A stretch of 46,945 nt of DNA from an uncultured Thermomicrobiales bacterium. Its GTDB lineage: Bacteria; Chloroflexota; Chloroflexia; Thermomicrobiales; UBA6265. Made by a program: the position numbers and the translations under genes. The notes beneath the pieces were generated by a model, which was given only the letters and a program-made list of their open reading frames with translations, did not search any database and was not told the origin of the DNA. Shown here piece by piece: positions 1 through 7,719 of this stretch. The stretch lies in NCBI GenBank assembly GCA_902806345.1, contig CADCWF010000006.1, forward strand, positions 1-46,945, read 5' to 3'. The first letter of the stretch is position 1; every line of letters starts with the position of its first letter.

Positions 1-16
1 AGCTACAGCTCGCGCC

Positions 17-280
17 CTACTCCTCGTCCGCGACTGGGGTGCCCTTCGGCACGTCGTCGGGCGACCCGACGTTGCCGGGGATGACCGGGTGCACGTCCTC
101 GCCTGCCCTGTCTGTTTCGGTCTCCAAGAGCCCGAGCAGCTCGCCGCACGACAGGCACGTCCAGAAGAACGGGACGCGGTCCTCTCTCGGTTCGAGGGTC
201 GGCCGGAACCGGCTGCCCCCGCAGCGCGGGCAAGAGGGGGGCGCGGCGGGTTGTGCGATTCCTGTCTCCTCGATCTCCAT
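17..280 (-). CDS. small zinc-ribbon protein (unknown function)
   Basis: An 87-residue protein with two Cys pairs, CPRCGG (C17, C20) and CLSCGE (C42, C45), separated by 21 residues. This is a classic zinc-ribbon knuckle arrangement, preceded by a short acidic N-terminus and followed by a flexible acidic tail. An upstream in-frame ATG at 382 exists, but I chose the ATG at 280 because a GGGGGGG run lies just upstream as a ribosome binding site and the extra N-terminal residues look non-coding (Arg/Pro/Ser mix). Such single-ribbon proteins often bind nucleic acid or act as structural adaptors; nothing here indicates which. It lies downstream of a decayed RTX gene on the same strand and is probably transcribed separately. 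Confidence 0.65.
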   Translation of the reverse strand: MEIEETGIAQPAAPPSCPRCGGSRFRPTLEPREDRVPFFWTCLSCGELLGLLETETDRAGEDVHPVIPGNVGSPDDVPKGTPVADEE

Positions 281-459
281 CGTCGCCCCCCCACGTTCAC
301 GGGTGGATACGCACCGTTTGCACCTGGCGTATGATGGCGCCGTCCCCACCCGACGCGAGACCGGCGGGTGGAGACGTGTCAAGAAAACGCGGCGACGACC
401 GGGCTAGTCGGTCGCCCGGCTTTCCCCTCGTCTTCCCGGCTGCGGGCCCCGACGCGCTG
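281..459. other. non-coding spacer between zinc-ribbon gene and RTX remnant
   Basis: No convincing gene. A short hairpin, CCGGGC (399-404) with GCCCGG (414-419), lies beyond the end of the RTX remnant in the minus direction, and a TTCTT-containing stretch follows about 11 bases later. A TTGACA-like box is present on the minus strand at 377-382, but I see no matching -10 box at usable spacing. Confidence 0.4.
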
Positions 460-751
460 CTACCGCCGCTCGATCCTGGTCTCGGCCTCGGGGTCGTGTC
501 GACCTCGGTTCCGCCGTTGCAGTGGTCGTCACCCGCCCCCCCGTGAGCCGATCGTCGTCCGCCAGGCCCTGGATGTTGTTGTCGCCCTCGCCACCGTCGA
601 GGATGTCGTTCCCGTCGCCCACGTAGAGGGGGTCGCCGCCGCTGAGGCGGTCGGCCCCGGCGCCGCCGATCAAGTCGTCGGGGACCTGCCCGCCGTACAG
701 CCGGTCGTCGCCGTCGCCCCCGTCGGCGTCGCCGCCGCCCGCCCGGGTCGG
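460..751 (-). pseudogene. 3' remnant of an RTX (hemolysin-type calcium-binding repeat) protein gene
   Basis: Reading the minus strand from 751 gives consecutive RTX nonapeptide-like units: [45 protein letters not shown]. The RTX pattern then breaks at a run of seven G (536-542). Shifting by one base restores [13 protein letters not shown], the usual last RTX unit, and a second one-base shift in a C run near 493 gives a [10 protein letters not shown] tail and a TAG at 460-462. There is no start codon with a ribosome binding site and no upstream secretion-substrate body. The reading frame is the same as that of the glycohydrolase upstream, whose TAG stop (752-754) ends exactly where the repeat frame begins. 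RTX proteins are normally calcium-binding secreted proteins. The remnant is either a decayed gene end or carries base-calling errors in homopolymers. Confidence 0.6.
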
Positions 752-2842
752 CTACGCAACGGGCCCCACTGTCACCGCCTCCGAGATCAGGCAGCCGTCC
801 GCGACGACGAGGCCGACGCCGCCACCCGGCAGAGGGCCGTCGGGATCCACCTCGTCGAAGAACTGCCGCCCGTCGATCGCACCGCGGAGGCGGTTCCCTA
901 CCACCTCCAGGGTTAGGTCGTAGGGTCGGTCGAACCCCAGGGGGAACGCCGCCTCGGCCAGGGTCCGGCGGCCGTCCGCGGCCTTGACGAGCCGGGCGGT
1001 GCCGTCGGCGCCGAGGAGCAGGCCGTACCAGCGGCGCTGGCCGCCGACGCGGACGGCAATCCCTCCCTCGCTCGCGAGCGGGACGGAGACGGTCGCCTCG
1101 GCCCGGTAGTCGACCCAGTCGGCCGTGCCCTGCGAGATGAGGGCGCAGCCCTCGTTCTGGACGATCCGGTACGCCTGGGGCCAGCGCGCCTGCCAGAGGT
1201 CAACGCCGTCGACCCAGGCCCGCCGCCACATCGCGCCTTCCCCGGCCGGGCAGGCGAAGGTGGCCTCGGCGGCGCCGGTCCAGGCGAGACGGTCGAGCAG
1301 GATAGACACGGTTCCAGCGGCGCCCGCCGTTGCTTCCAGCCCGATCTCGGCGATCGGGTTGCCGCCCGTGTCGGGCACGCGCCAGGCAAGCTCGGTCGTC
1401 GTCCCCGGCTCCAGCATCGCCTCCGGCCCGAAGATCGTCGCGAGCGCGTCGTCGGCCCCGTAGACGCGCAGGTACAGCTGGCACGCCACGGGCGACGGGT
1501 TGGCGTCGCCGGCCATGACCCTCGCCGAGACCTGCTGGCCGGGGTAGAGCGTCGGCGAGGCGAGCAGGGTGTAGCCCGGCATCGCGATCGCCTCCTCGGG
1601 GATGAAGGTCGGCGTCGCGGCGCGCGCCGAATCGCCGGCGGCCGTCGCCTCGAAGCCGAGTTCCAGCATCCGGTCGTCGCCCCGCTCGACGTTGGCGACG
1701 GCGGCCCCCGAGTCGCCGGTCTGGAAGCCCTGGACAGAGCCGGACCGCGAGAAGTGGAACCGGGCGCCGCCCTTCGGCGTCAGCGGCCCTTCCCCCGCCA
1801 GCGCCCGCCCGATGTTGACGATCTCGTCCGTCTCGCGGACGGCGTCGGAGATGGCCCGGCCGCCGTCGGCCGTCGCCAAGTAGAGGCGGTCGGCGACCGG
1901 ACCGCGCCAGTCGTAGGGCGACCGGTCGATCCCAGCCAGGCCGTTCTTGATCCCGAGCAGGCAGCCGACGTTGCCGGAGTTGCAGTCGGTGTCCCAGCCG
2001 CAGGTGTTGACGATCATGAGCGACCGTCGGAAGTCGTCCTCGCCGTGGAGCAGGGCGTGGACGATCAGGGCGTGGTTGGGGACCATGTGGCAGGCGCCGC
2101 GGTACTTGTCGTACCCGTAGTTCGCGGCGATCTTCTCTCGCGTCGCCCGCCAGTCGGGCTCGGCGGCGTGCCAGCCGCGGACGTCGTCGATCAGGCGGCG
2201 GATCGTCGAGTCGGCCGGGATCAGGCCGACGGCGGTGTCGAGCAGCGCGTCGATGTCGGACTCGACGAAGGCCTGGGCCTCCATCGCGGCGACGACCTGG
2301 GCGCCGTAGATCGCCTCCCCGTCGTGGCTGACGCTGGCGGCCCGGCGGGCGAAGTCGGCCGCCCGCTCCGGGTCGCCGGGGCAGATCATGCCCCACCCGT
2401 CGATGAAGATCTGGGAGCCGATCTGCTCGGAGATCGTCTTGCCGTTGCGCGCCCGCGAGCCGCTCTCCGGCGCCTCGATGCCCTGCTTGAGCCGGACGTA
2501 GGCGGTGTGCTCGGTCGAGTTGCCGACGCCGCCCCACCAAAGGATCGTCCGCTCCTCGATCAGGTAGTTCAGCCACGTCTCGCCGATCTGGGCCGGTGTC
2601 AGCGCTGGGTCGTTGCCGCGGTCGGGCAGCGCCCGCAGGAAGATGAACGTCCCCGAGATGTCGTCGTCGGTGAGGACCAGTGGAGCGCCGCGGGGGTCCG
2701 GCACGTAGCGGTCGAGTTCGCCGTGCGTGGCGACGATCTTCTCGTGGCTCCAGCCCTCGACCGGGCGGCCGAGGTAGACGCCGACGATCTTGCCGAGCAC
2801 CCCGGCGTAGACGCGCTCCGCGTAGTCAGGTGGCAGCGCCAC
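752..2842 (-). CDS. ADP-ribosylglycohydrolase-family enzyme with C-terminal beta-sandwich modules
   Basis: A 696-residue protein. The N-terminal ~380 residues belong to the ADP-ribosylglycohydrolase (DraG/ARH) family: TDDD at residues 58-61 and WDTD at 283-286 are the metal-binding acidic motifs. Family members use a binuclear Mg/Mn centre to hydrolyse N- or O-glycosidic bonds of ADP-ribose or related ribosides. The remaining ~300 residues are an extension absent from ordinary members. It resembles a galactose-binding-like sandwich followed by a LamG/DUF1080-like domain (WYGLLLGADGTARLV region). No signal peptide is visible, so it probably acts in the cytoplasm. The GTG start at 2842 follows a GGGGAGGGG ribosome binding site; an in-frame extension to 2941 reads as non-coding. 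It is the last gene of the LacI/ABC transporter run and lies 194 bp after its shorter paralogue. The substrate is unknown. Confidence 0.85.
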   Translation of the reverse strand: MALPPDYAERVYAGVLGKIVGVYLGRPVEGWSHEKIVATHGELDRYVPDPRGAPLVLTDDDISGTFIFLRALPDRGNDPALTPAQIGETWLNYLIEERTILWWGGVGNSTEHTAYVRLKQGIEAPESGSRARNGKTISEQIGSQIFIDGWGMICPGDPERAADFARRAASVSHDGEAIYGAQVVAAMEAQAFVESDIDALLDTAVGLIPADSTIRRLIDDVRGWHAAEPDWRATREKIAANYGYDKYRGACHMVPNHALIVHALLHGEDDFRRSLMIVNTCGWDTDCNSGNVGCLLGIKNGLAGIDRSPYDWRGPVADRLYLATADGGRAISDAVRETDEIVNIGRALAGEGPLTPKGGARFHFSRSGSVQGFQTGDSGAAVANVERGDDRMLELGFEATAAGDSARAATPTFIPEEAIAMPGYTLLASPTLYPGQQVSARVMAGDANPSPVACQLYLRVYGADDALATIFGPEAMLEPGTTTELAWRVPDTGGNPIAEIGLEATAGAAGTVSILLDRLAWTGAAEATFACPAGEGAMWRRAWVDGVDLWQARWPQAYRIVQNEGCALISQGTADWVDYRAEATVSVPLASEGGIAVRVGGQRRWYGLLLGADGTARLVKAADGRRTLAEAAFPLGFDRPYDLTLEVVGNRLRGAIDGRQFFDEVDPDGPLPGGGVGLVVADGCLISEAVTVGPVA

Positions 2843-2899
2843 GGTTTCCCCTCCCCTTCGCCTTGCCTGTCTGGCGGGACCCTCGGCGCCCGCCACATC

Positions 2900-3001
2900 C
2901 GTAGGGGCAGGACGGGTCCTGCCCATGGCCCGCAGTGCCACTCCCGCGACAACACGGATACGGTCCTTCGGACCGCCGGCGGCACAGGTGCCGCCCCTAC
3001 G
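2900..3001. repeat. MITE-like palindromic element between the two glycohydrolase genes
   Basis: The segment begins CGTAGGGGC (2900-2908) and ends with its inverse GCCCCTACG (2993-3001). Inside is a near-perfect hairpin GGGCAGGAC (2905-2913) with GTCCTGCCC (2916-2924), and a second one around GGTCC/GGACC near 2962-2973. The element has no coding content. Terminal inverted repeats plus internal hairpins are typical of small non-autonomous repeat elements in GC-rich genomes. Only this one full copy was recognised in the window. Confidence 0.5.
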
Positions 3002-3036
3002 CGATCGCCTCCGGCGTCAACCGGTCGCCATCGGGG

Positions 3037-4182
3037 TCAACCCACGGCCTCCCGCGCCAACTGCCCGAACACCAACGCCCGCTTCTCCGCCTTGGCGATC
3101 TGCAACTGCTGTAGATGGACGGCCAACCGCGCGAGCCCCTCGGCCAGGGGGTCGAGGTCGACCCGGTTGGCCTCGTCGATCCGGGCGATCCACTCCCGCC
3201 GGATCGCGCCGTCCCCGTGGAGGGCTCCGGCGATGGCGCCGGCCATCCCCGCGATCGAGTCGTTGTCGCGGCCGTAGTTGGCCGCCCCGAAGACAGCCGG
3301 CTCGAACTCGCCGCCGGCGACGACCAGGAAGCCGAGCGCGACCGGTACCTCCTCGATCGATTTCAGCCGGCTCGGTCCCCAGTCGTCGGTGCCGTTGCCG
3401 CGGTCGCGGACGCCGTCCTCGGCGCTGCCGTCGAAGGGCCGGATCGCGTCCCGTAGCACCGGGATCGCCTGCCGCCAGTCAGCGCACCCTCGGGCCGCCG
3501 CCACCGTCGCCGCGATCGCGTCGTGGGTGCCCTCCTTGGCGAGGTCGAGGGCGACGGCGACGACCGACTCGACCGAGGCGCCGGGGCGGAACGCCTCGGC
3601 CACGCAGGCGGCCATCACCGCCGCCGCCTCCAGCCCGAAGCTCCACTGGTGGGCGGCGAAGATCTCGGCAGCCTCCTTGTAGGCGCCCTCCGGGTCGGCG
3701 GCGTTGACGATCCCGACCGGGGCGGCGTACATCGCGGCGCCGCAGTTGACCATGTTGCCGACGCCCCCCAGGCGAGGGTCGGCGTTGGCCAGCCGCAGCC
3801 GCATCAGCAGCCACTTCTCGGGGTAGAAGAGCCGGTCGACCAGGAGCATCTCCTGCCCCCGCTCGGCGACCCAGCGCCGCTCGTCGGCGATCGGCGGCAC
3901 GATCCGGCGGGCGAACGAGAAGGCGTCGAGGTGGCCGCCGTGGTCGAGGTAGACCTGGGCGAGCACCCGTGTCATGTGGGTGTCGTCGGTGAAACGGCCG
4001 TCCCCCTTGCCGACCTCCGACGGCCCGTCCCACGGCTCGGGGAATCCCTCGATGGCGCCGTAGCGCTCCCGGATCTGCTGCGGCGTCTTCCATTCCGCCG
4101 GCGCCCCGACGGCGTCGCCGACGGCGACCCCATAGAGACAACCGCGCGCCTTGCGGTACAGCTCGCTGTCGGTGATGGCCAT
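3037..4182 (-). CDS. ADP-ribosylglycohydrolase-family enzyme (short form)
   Basis: A 381-residue single-domain member of the ADP-ribosylglycohydrolase family. It shows the family hallmarks GDAVGAPAEW near the N-terminus, TDDT at residues 65-68, and a C-terminal RDNDSIAGMAGAIAGAL stretch with D306 and D308; these acidic clusters coordinate two divalent metals. Length fits the family's 300-400 residues. The ATG at 4182 has GGGGAGGGGAG just upstream; the longer in-frame ATG at 4221 lacks one. The gene lies 114 bp after the last ABC permease gene and before a second, larger paralogue. Known relatives remove ADP-ribose from proteins or cleave small ribosides. Beside a sugar importer and a sugar kinase, cleavage of an imported glycoside is the more likely job here (inference). 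Confidence 0.85.
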   Translation of the reverse strand: MAITDSELYRKARGCLYGVAVGDAVGAPAEWKTPQQIRERYGAIEGFPEPWDGPSEVGKGDGRFTDDTHMTRVLAQVYLDHGGHLDAFSFARRIVPPIADERRWVAERGQEMLLVDRLFYPEKWLLMRLRLANADPRLGGVGNMVNCGAAMYAAPVGIVNAADPEGAYKEAAEIFAAHQWSFGLEAAAVMAACVAEAFRPGASVESVVAVALDLAKEGTHDAIAATVAAARGCADWRQAIPVLRDAIRPFDGSAEDGVRDRGNGTDDWGPSRLKSIEEVPVALGFLVVAGGEFEPAVFGAANYGRDNDSIAGMAGAIAGALHGDGAIRREWIARIDEANRVDLDPLAEGLARLAVHLQQLQIAKAEKRALVFGQLAREAVG

Positions 4183-4214
4183 CTCCCCTCCCCTCCCCAG
4201 CCGCCTCGTCCCCC

Positions 4215-4246
4215 CCGTCATCCCGAGCGGAGCCGAGGGATGACGG
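4215..4246. repeat. intergenic palindrome
   Basis: CCGTCATCCC (4215-4224) and GGGATGACGG (4237-4246) form a 10-bp perfect stem with a 12-base loop in the gap between the permease and glycohydrolase genes. There is no T run, so it is more likely a dispersed palindromic repeat or an mRNA-stabilising hairpin inside the operon than an intrinsic terminator. Confidence 0.5.
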
Positions 4247-4296
4247 ACGAAACGCGCCGTCCGTAGGACGCCTCAACTCCGTGACTCACCCGTCCC

Positions 4297-5184
4297 TTAC
4301 CCCTTCAGCCCGCCCTGCGTCAGCCCGTCGATGAAGCGCCGCTGCAGTAGCAGGAAGATCGCGACGATCGGCAGGATCATCATCAGCGCGGCCGCACTCG
4401 TCAGGCTCCAGTCGCGGCTGAAACGGGTCGCGAAGTTGGCGTAGGAGGTGACGATGGTGAAGAGGTGTTGCTCGGTCAGGAAGACCGTCGCCAGCAGGAA
4501 CTCGTTCCAGACGCTGAGCGCCACCACGAGGCCGACCGTCAGGAAGCCGGGCCAGGAGAGTGGCACCACGACCCGGGAAAAGACCTGCCACTCGCTCGCC
4601 CCGTCGACCCGCGCCGCGTCCTCGAAGTCCGACGGGATCTGGAGCATGTAGGAGCGCAGCAGGAAGACCGCGAAGGGCGCGTTCGTGGCCACATAGATGA
4701 GGATCAGGCCGAACAGGTTGTTGACCAGGCCGAGCCGCTGCCAGGCGAAGAAGAGCGGCACCAGGTAGAGCTGGATCGGCAGGCTGGAGCCGATCAGCAG
4801 GTACATCGTCAGCGGCCCCGCCCCGGGCAGGTTCAGCTTGGCCAGGCTGTAGGCGGCCATCCCGCCGAGGAAGAGCACGGCCGCGACGGTGCCGGCGACG
4901 AGGACCGCGCTGTTGCGGGTGGTGACCGCGAAGTTGCCGACCTCCCACGCCTCGGCGAAGTTGGCGAAGTTGAGCTGCAAGGGCGGCCCGAGCGGGTTGC
5001 TCCCCAGTTCGGCCCGGTCCTTCAGGGCGTTGAATGACAGGATCAACAGCGGCCCCAGGGCGAAGACGAGCAGCGCCCCGAGGACGGTGTAGTTGGGCGC
5101 CAGGCTCTGCTCGCGGCGCATCCGGCCGCGCTTGGGCGGAGGCAAGACCGGGGGCGTCGTGGTGGTCGTGGTGGTGGTCGCCAT
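4297..5184 (-). CDS. carbohydrate ABC transporter permease (MalG type)
   Basis: A 295-residue inner-membrane protein of the binding-protein-dependent permease family, CUT1 group. It has a Thr-rich N-terminus, a first membrane segment around residues 33-53, about six segments in all, and the cytoplasmic EAA loop (EDAARVDGASEWQVF, with the conserved Gly of DGAS) that docks onto the ATPase. It follows the partner permease by only 4 bp, so the two are co-translated and form a heterodimer. The ATPase is not encoded here; CUT1 systems often use a shared MsiK/MalK-type ATPase made elsewhere. The substrate, inferred from context, is a sugar or glycoside. Confidence 0.93.
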   Translation of the reverse strand: MATTTTTTTTPPVLPPPKRGRMRREQSLAPNYTVLGALLVFALGPLLILSFNALKDRAELGSNPLGPPLQLNFANFAEAWEVGNFAVTTRNSAVLVAGTVAAVLFLGGMAAYSLAKLNLPGAGPLTMYLLIGSSLPIQLYLVPLFFAWQRLGLVNNLFGLILIYVATNAPFAVFLLRSYMLQIPSDFEDAARVDGASEWQVFSRVVVPLSWPGFLTVGLVVALSVWNEFLLATVFLTEQHLFTIVTSYANFATRFSRDWSLTSAAALMMILPIVAIFLLLQRRFIDGLTQGGLKG

Positions 5185-5188
5185 CGGA

Positions 5189-6121
5189 TCAGATCTCCCA
5201 GCCGCGGCGACGCAGGACGACGAAGACCGAGATGACGATCCCGACGAAGAAGGAGAGCGTCAGCCCGAGCGCCGAGGCATACCCGGCGTTGTAGTTGCGG
5301 AACGCCTCCTTGAACACCAGCACCGCCAGCACCTCCGACGCGCCGGCCGGACCGCCCTGGGTCAGGATCCAGATGTAGTCGAAGGTCAGGAACGACCAGA
5401 TCGTCGTCATCAGGATCATGAAGACGAGGGTCGGCCGGATGCCGGGCAGGGTGATGTCCATGAACTCCCGCCAGCGGCCGGCGCCGTCGAGCCGGGCCGA
5501 CTCGTAGAGCTCCCGCGGGATGTTCTGCATCGCCGCCAGGAAGAGCACCATCAGGAAGCCCCACCAGTGCCAGTTGTCGACGAAGCCGATCGCGGGGAGG
5601 ACCGTCTGCGGGCTCCCGAGGAAGGCGCGGTCGAACCCGGGCAGGCCGAGATCGGTCAGCGCCGCCGGGATGCCCCGGTCGGGGCTGAGCAGCGCCCGCC
5701 AGAGGTTGGCGGTGATGACGCTCGGCAGGACATAGGGGATGAAGAGGGCCATCCGGAAGAAGAGCGAGCCCCGCTTGACCGGAGCGAGCAGGCTGGCGGC
5801 GCCGAGCGCCATCCCAACCGGGATGGTCAGGAACATCGCCAGCCAGACGACGTTGTTGGTGAAGGCGTGGCGGAAGGCTCCGTCGGCGGCGAGGCGCTGG
5901 AAGTTGGCGAGGCCAACCCATTCGGCCGGTCCCAGGCCGCTCCAGTTGGTCATCGAATAGTAGACCGCGCTGAGCGCCGGCCCCAGGACGACGGCGACGT
6001 TGATCAGCAGGATCGGCAGCACGAAGAGCCAGGGGACGACCTTCTTGCGGAAGAAGACCTGGCGGCTCTGTGGCCGCGTCCGCGACGCCGGGGACGCCGG
6101 CAGCGCGACAGAGGTTCGCAT
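5189..6121 (-). CDS. sugar ABC transporter permease (MalF/UgpA type)
   Basis: A 310-residue CUT1-type permease with six predicted membrane helices. The first lies near residues 30-52 (WLFVLPILLINVAVVL), after a basic N-terminus. The EAA loop reads YESARLDGAGRWREFMDITL. Its gene is between the substrate-binding protein gene (131 bp upstream, with a hairpin in the gap) and the second permease gene (4 bp downstream). The permease pair forms the membrane channel of the importer. The ATG start at 6121 is preceded by AAAGGGAG, a good ribosome binding site. Confidence 0.93.
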   Translation of the reverse strand: MRTSVALPASPASRTRPQSRQVFFRKKVVPWLFVLPILLINVAVVLGPALSAVYYSMTNWSGLGPAEWVGLANFQRLAADGAFRHAFTNNVVWLAMFLTIPVGMALGAASLLAPVKRGSLFFRMALFIPYVLPSVITANLWRALLSPDRGIPAALTDLGLPGFDRAFLGSPQTVLPAIGFVDNWHWWGFLMVLFLAAMQNIPRELYESARLDGAGRWREFMDITLPGIRPTLVFMILMTTIWSFLTFDYIWILTQGGPAGASEVLAVLVFKEAFRNYNAGYASALGLTLSFFVGIVISVFVVLRRRGWEI

Positions 6122-6163
6122 CGTGCCGCTCCCTTTCGCCTAACCTGCGCCGGTCGGCGATTT

Positions 6164-6189
6164 CCCCTCCCCCGACATCGGGGGAGGGG
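6164..6189. repeat. strong hairpin between binding-protein and permease genes
   Basis: CCCCTCCCCCGA (6164-6175) and TCGGGGGAGGGG (6178-6189) pair perfectly over 12 bp around a CA centre, followed by CTGGGGAGGGG. It lies after the binding-protein stop and before the first permease. Hairpins at this place in sugar ABC operons commonly stabilise the upstream message and lower permease expression. The sequence also matches the CCCCTCTCCC repeat family found elsewhere in the window. Confidence 0.6.
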
Positions 6190-6252
6190 CTGGGGAGGGG
6201 TCCACTCGGTCCGCCCCCTCCCTTCGCGTTGGCGAGGCAGCCGAATCGCCGG

Positions 6253-7596
6253 CTACCGGGCCGGGATCGGCGGCACCGCGCCCGCCTCGCGCTCGGCGTC
6301 GAACCGCTCCTGGTGCCCCTGGAGGTACTGCTCGGCGGTGACCTCGCCGGCCCAAACCTTCTCGACCTCTTCGTAGAGGTAGGTCTCGGTCTCCGGCGGC
6401 CAGAAGGTCCAGGTCGTGTAGCCGTAGTCGTTCGCCGCCGACGCCTCGTTCAGAGCCCCGAGCAGCTCGGCGTGGCGCGGGTCGAGGTCGGCCAGGTCGG
6501 CCGGATCCAGCTCGACCGGGGCCGGCGGCAGGCCGCACTGGGTGACCAGCGCCGCCTGGGTGTCGGGCGAGAAGAGGTAGTCGATGAACTCCGCGACCGC
6601 CTCCGGGTTGGCGCTATTGCCGTTGATCGAGTAGGTCTGGCCGATGCCGAGGGTGTAGCTCGGCTCGCCGTCGGTGGAGGGGACGGGAGCCCAGCCCCAG
6701 TCGTTCTCGTTGCCCGCCTCCTCGCCGAAAAAGGCGTTGACATCCTGCATGAACCAGGAGCCCTCGATATTCATCGCCGCCTCGCCCTCGCCGAAGGCAG
6801 CCAGGCGCTCGTCGGTCGTCGCGGTGTAGTAGCGGTCGAGGCCGCCCATGAACCAGCCGTTCTGCTGCATCTGGTTCAGCATCTCGATCGCCGCCACGAA
6901 GTCGGCGTCGGTCCACGGCAGTTCGCCGGTCAGCGCCTGGTAGACCTTCTCGGGGCCGGCACCGTGGTTGAGGAACTCGCCGACGAACCACTCGTTGGCG
7001 GCCCGCCACTCGGCGTTGGCGTGGGCGAACGGAATGATCCCGGCCTCGTCGATGGTCTGGGCCAGGGTCATCAACTCGTCCATCGTCCGGGGGACTTCCC
7101 AGCCGTTCTCCTCGAACAGCGTGGCGTTGTAGTAGAGGACCAGCGTCTCGATCTCCGACGGCACGCTGTAGAGCTCGCCATTCACCCGGCCGAGATCCAG
7201 CGCCCAGGGCACGAACCTGTCCGCCCAGCCGTACTGCTCGGCGAACGCCGACAAGGGCACGAGTTGGCCGGCCTGGGCGAGCTGCGCGACGAAGGACGGG
7301 CCGGGGGTGCCGACGATGTCCGGCCCGGCGCCGCCGGCGATCGCGGTCCGGGTCGCGTCCCAGTTGTTGGCCTGCATCGTCGCCCGGACGCTGACGGCGC
7401 CGCCGCGGGCGTTGAACGGGTCGACCGCGTTGGCGACGATGCAGTCGGCCGTCTCCGAGCCGCCGGTGGTGTCGAACCACATCTGGATCTCGGCCGGCTC
7501 CTGGGCCCGCGTCGGCAGGACGGCCGCCAGCGGCGAGAGCGCCACCAACCCGGCCACGGCCAGCCAGCGCAACGGGCGTTCGATTCCCACGTTCAT
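6253..7596 (-). CDS. extracellular sugar-binding lipoprotein/solute-binding protein of a CUT1 ABC transporter
   Basis: A 447-residue family-1 solute-binding protein. The N-terminus is a signal peptide: basic MNVGIERPLR, a hydrophobic WLAVAGLVALSPLAAVL core, then a likely cleavage site around TRAQE. No clear lipobox Cys is seen, so it may be released or held by other means. The mature part has typical CUT1 features, including an early FDTTGG strand and a NAVDPFNA region, and Trp/Tyr-rich stretches likely to stack on sugar rings. The ATG at 7596 has AGGAGG six bases upstream; the longer in-frame start at 7713 is rejected. It heads the transport genes, 123 bp after the LacI-type regulator gene. 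Confidence 0.92.
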   Translation of the reverse strand: MNVGIERPLRWLAVAGLVALSPLAAVLPTRAQEPAEIQMWFDTTGGSETADCIVANAVDPFNARGGAVSVRATMQANNWDATRTAIAGGAGPDIVGTPGPSFVAQLAQAGQLVPLSAFAEQYGWADRFVPWALDLGRVNGELYSVPSEIETLVLYYNATLFEENGWEVPRTMDELMTLAQTIDEAGIIPFAHANAEWRAANEWFVGEFLNHGAGPEKVYQALTGELPWTDADFVAAIEMLNQMQQNGWFMGGLDRYYTATTDERLAAFGEGEAAMNIEGSWFMQDVNAFFGEEAGNENDWGWAPVPSTDGEPSYTLGIGQTYSINGNSANPEAVAEFIDYLFSPDTQAALVTQCGLPPAPVELDPADLADLDPRHAELLGALNEASAANDYGYTTWTFWPPETETYLYEEVEKVWAGEVTAEQYLQGHQERFDAEREAGAVPPIPAR

Positions 7597-7614
7597 CCAA
7601 AACCTCCTGGTCGG

Positions 7615-7632
7615 CCCGCCGACATCGGCGGG
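7615..7632. promoter_or_regulatory. palindrome upstream of the binding-protein gene (possible operator)
   Basis: CCCGCCGA (7615-7622), CA, TCGGCGGG (7625-7632) forms an 8-bp inverted repeat just upstream of the binding-protein ribosome binding site. The size and symmetry suit a LacI-family operator, and the regulator is encoded next door, but it could equally be an RNA hairpin. No T run follows. Confidence 0.35.
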
Positions 7633-7719
7633 ACGGGTTCCGGTACCCCGCGTCGGGTCACAGCCCGCGGTTCGTTCGGTCGCACCTCCTCCGGCTGCGG
7701 CGGTCGGGAGCACGCGGCA

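Noticed and set aside
398..419. Hairpin beyond the RTX remnant as an intrinsic terminator
   Set aside because: The stem is only 6 bp and the T-rich stretch is 11 bases away.
752..754. Stop-codon readthrough joining the glycohydrolase to the RTX repeats
   Set aside because: No readthrough signal was recognised and the repeat frame itself is broken further on; a remnant gene is simpler.
1754..3277. Long plus-strand open frame antisense to the glycohydrolase genes
   Set aside because: Its protein is Asp/Val/Gly/Arg-rich with no fold signals, as expected for the complement of a GC-rich gene; the minus-strand frames carry clear family motifs.
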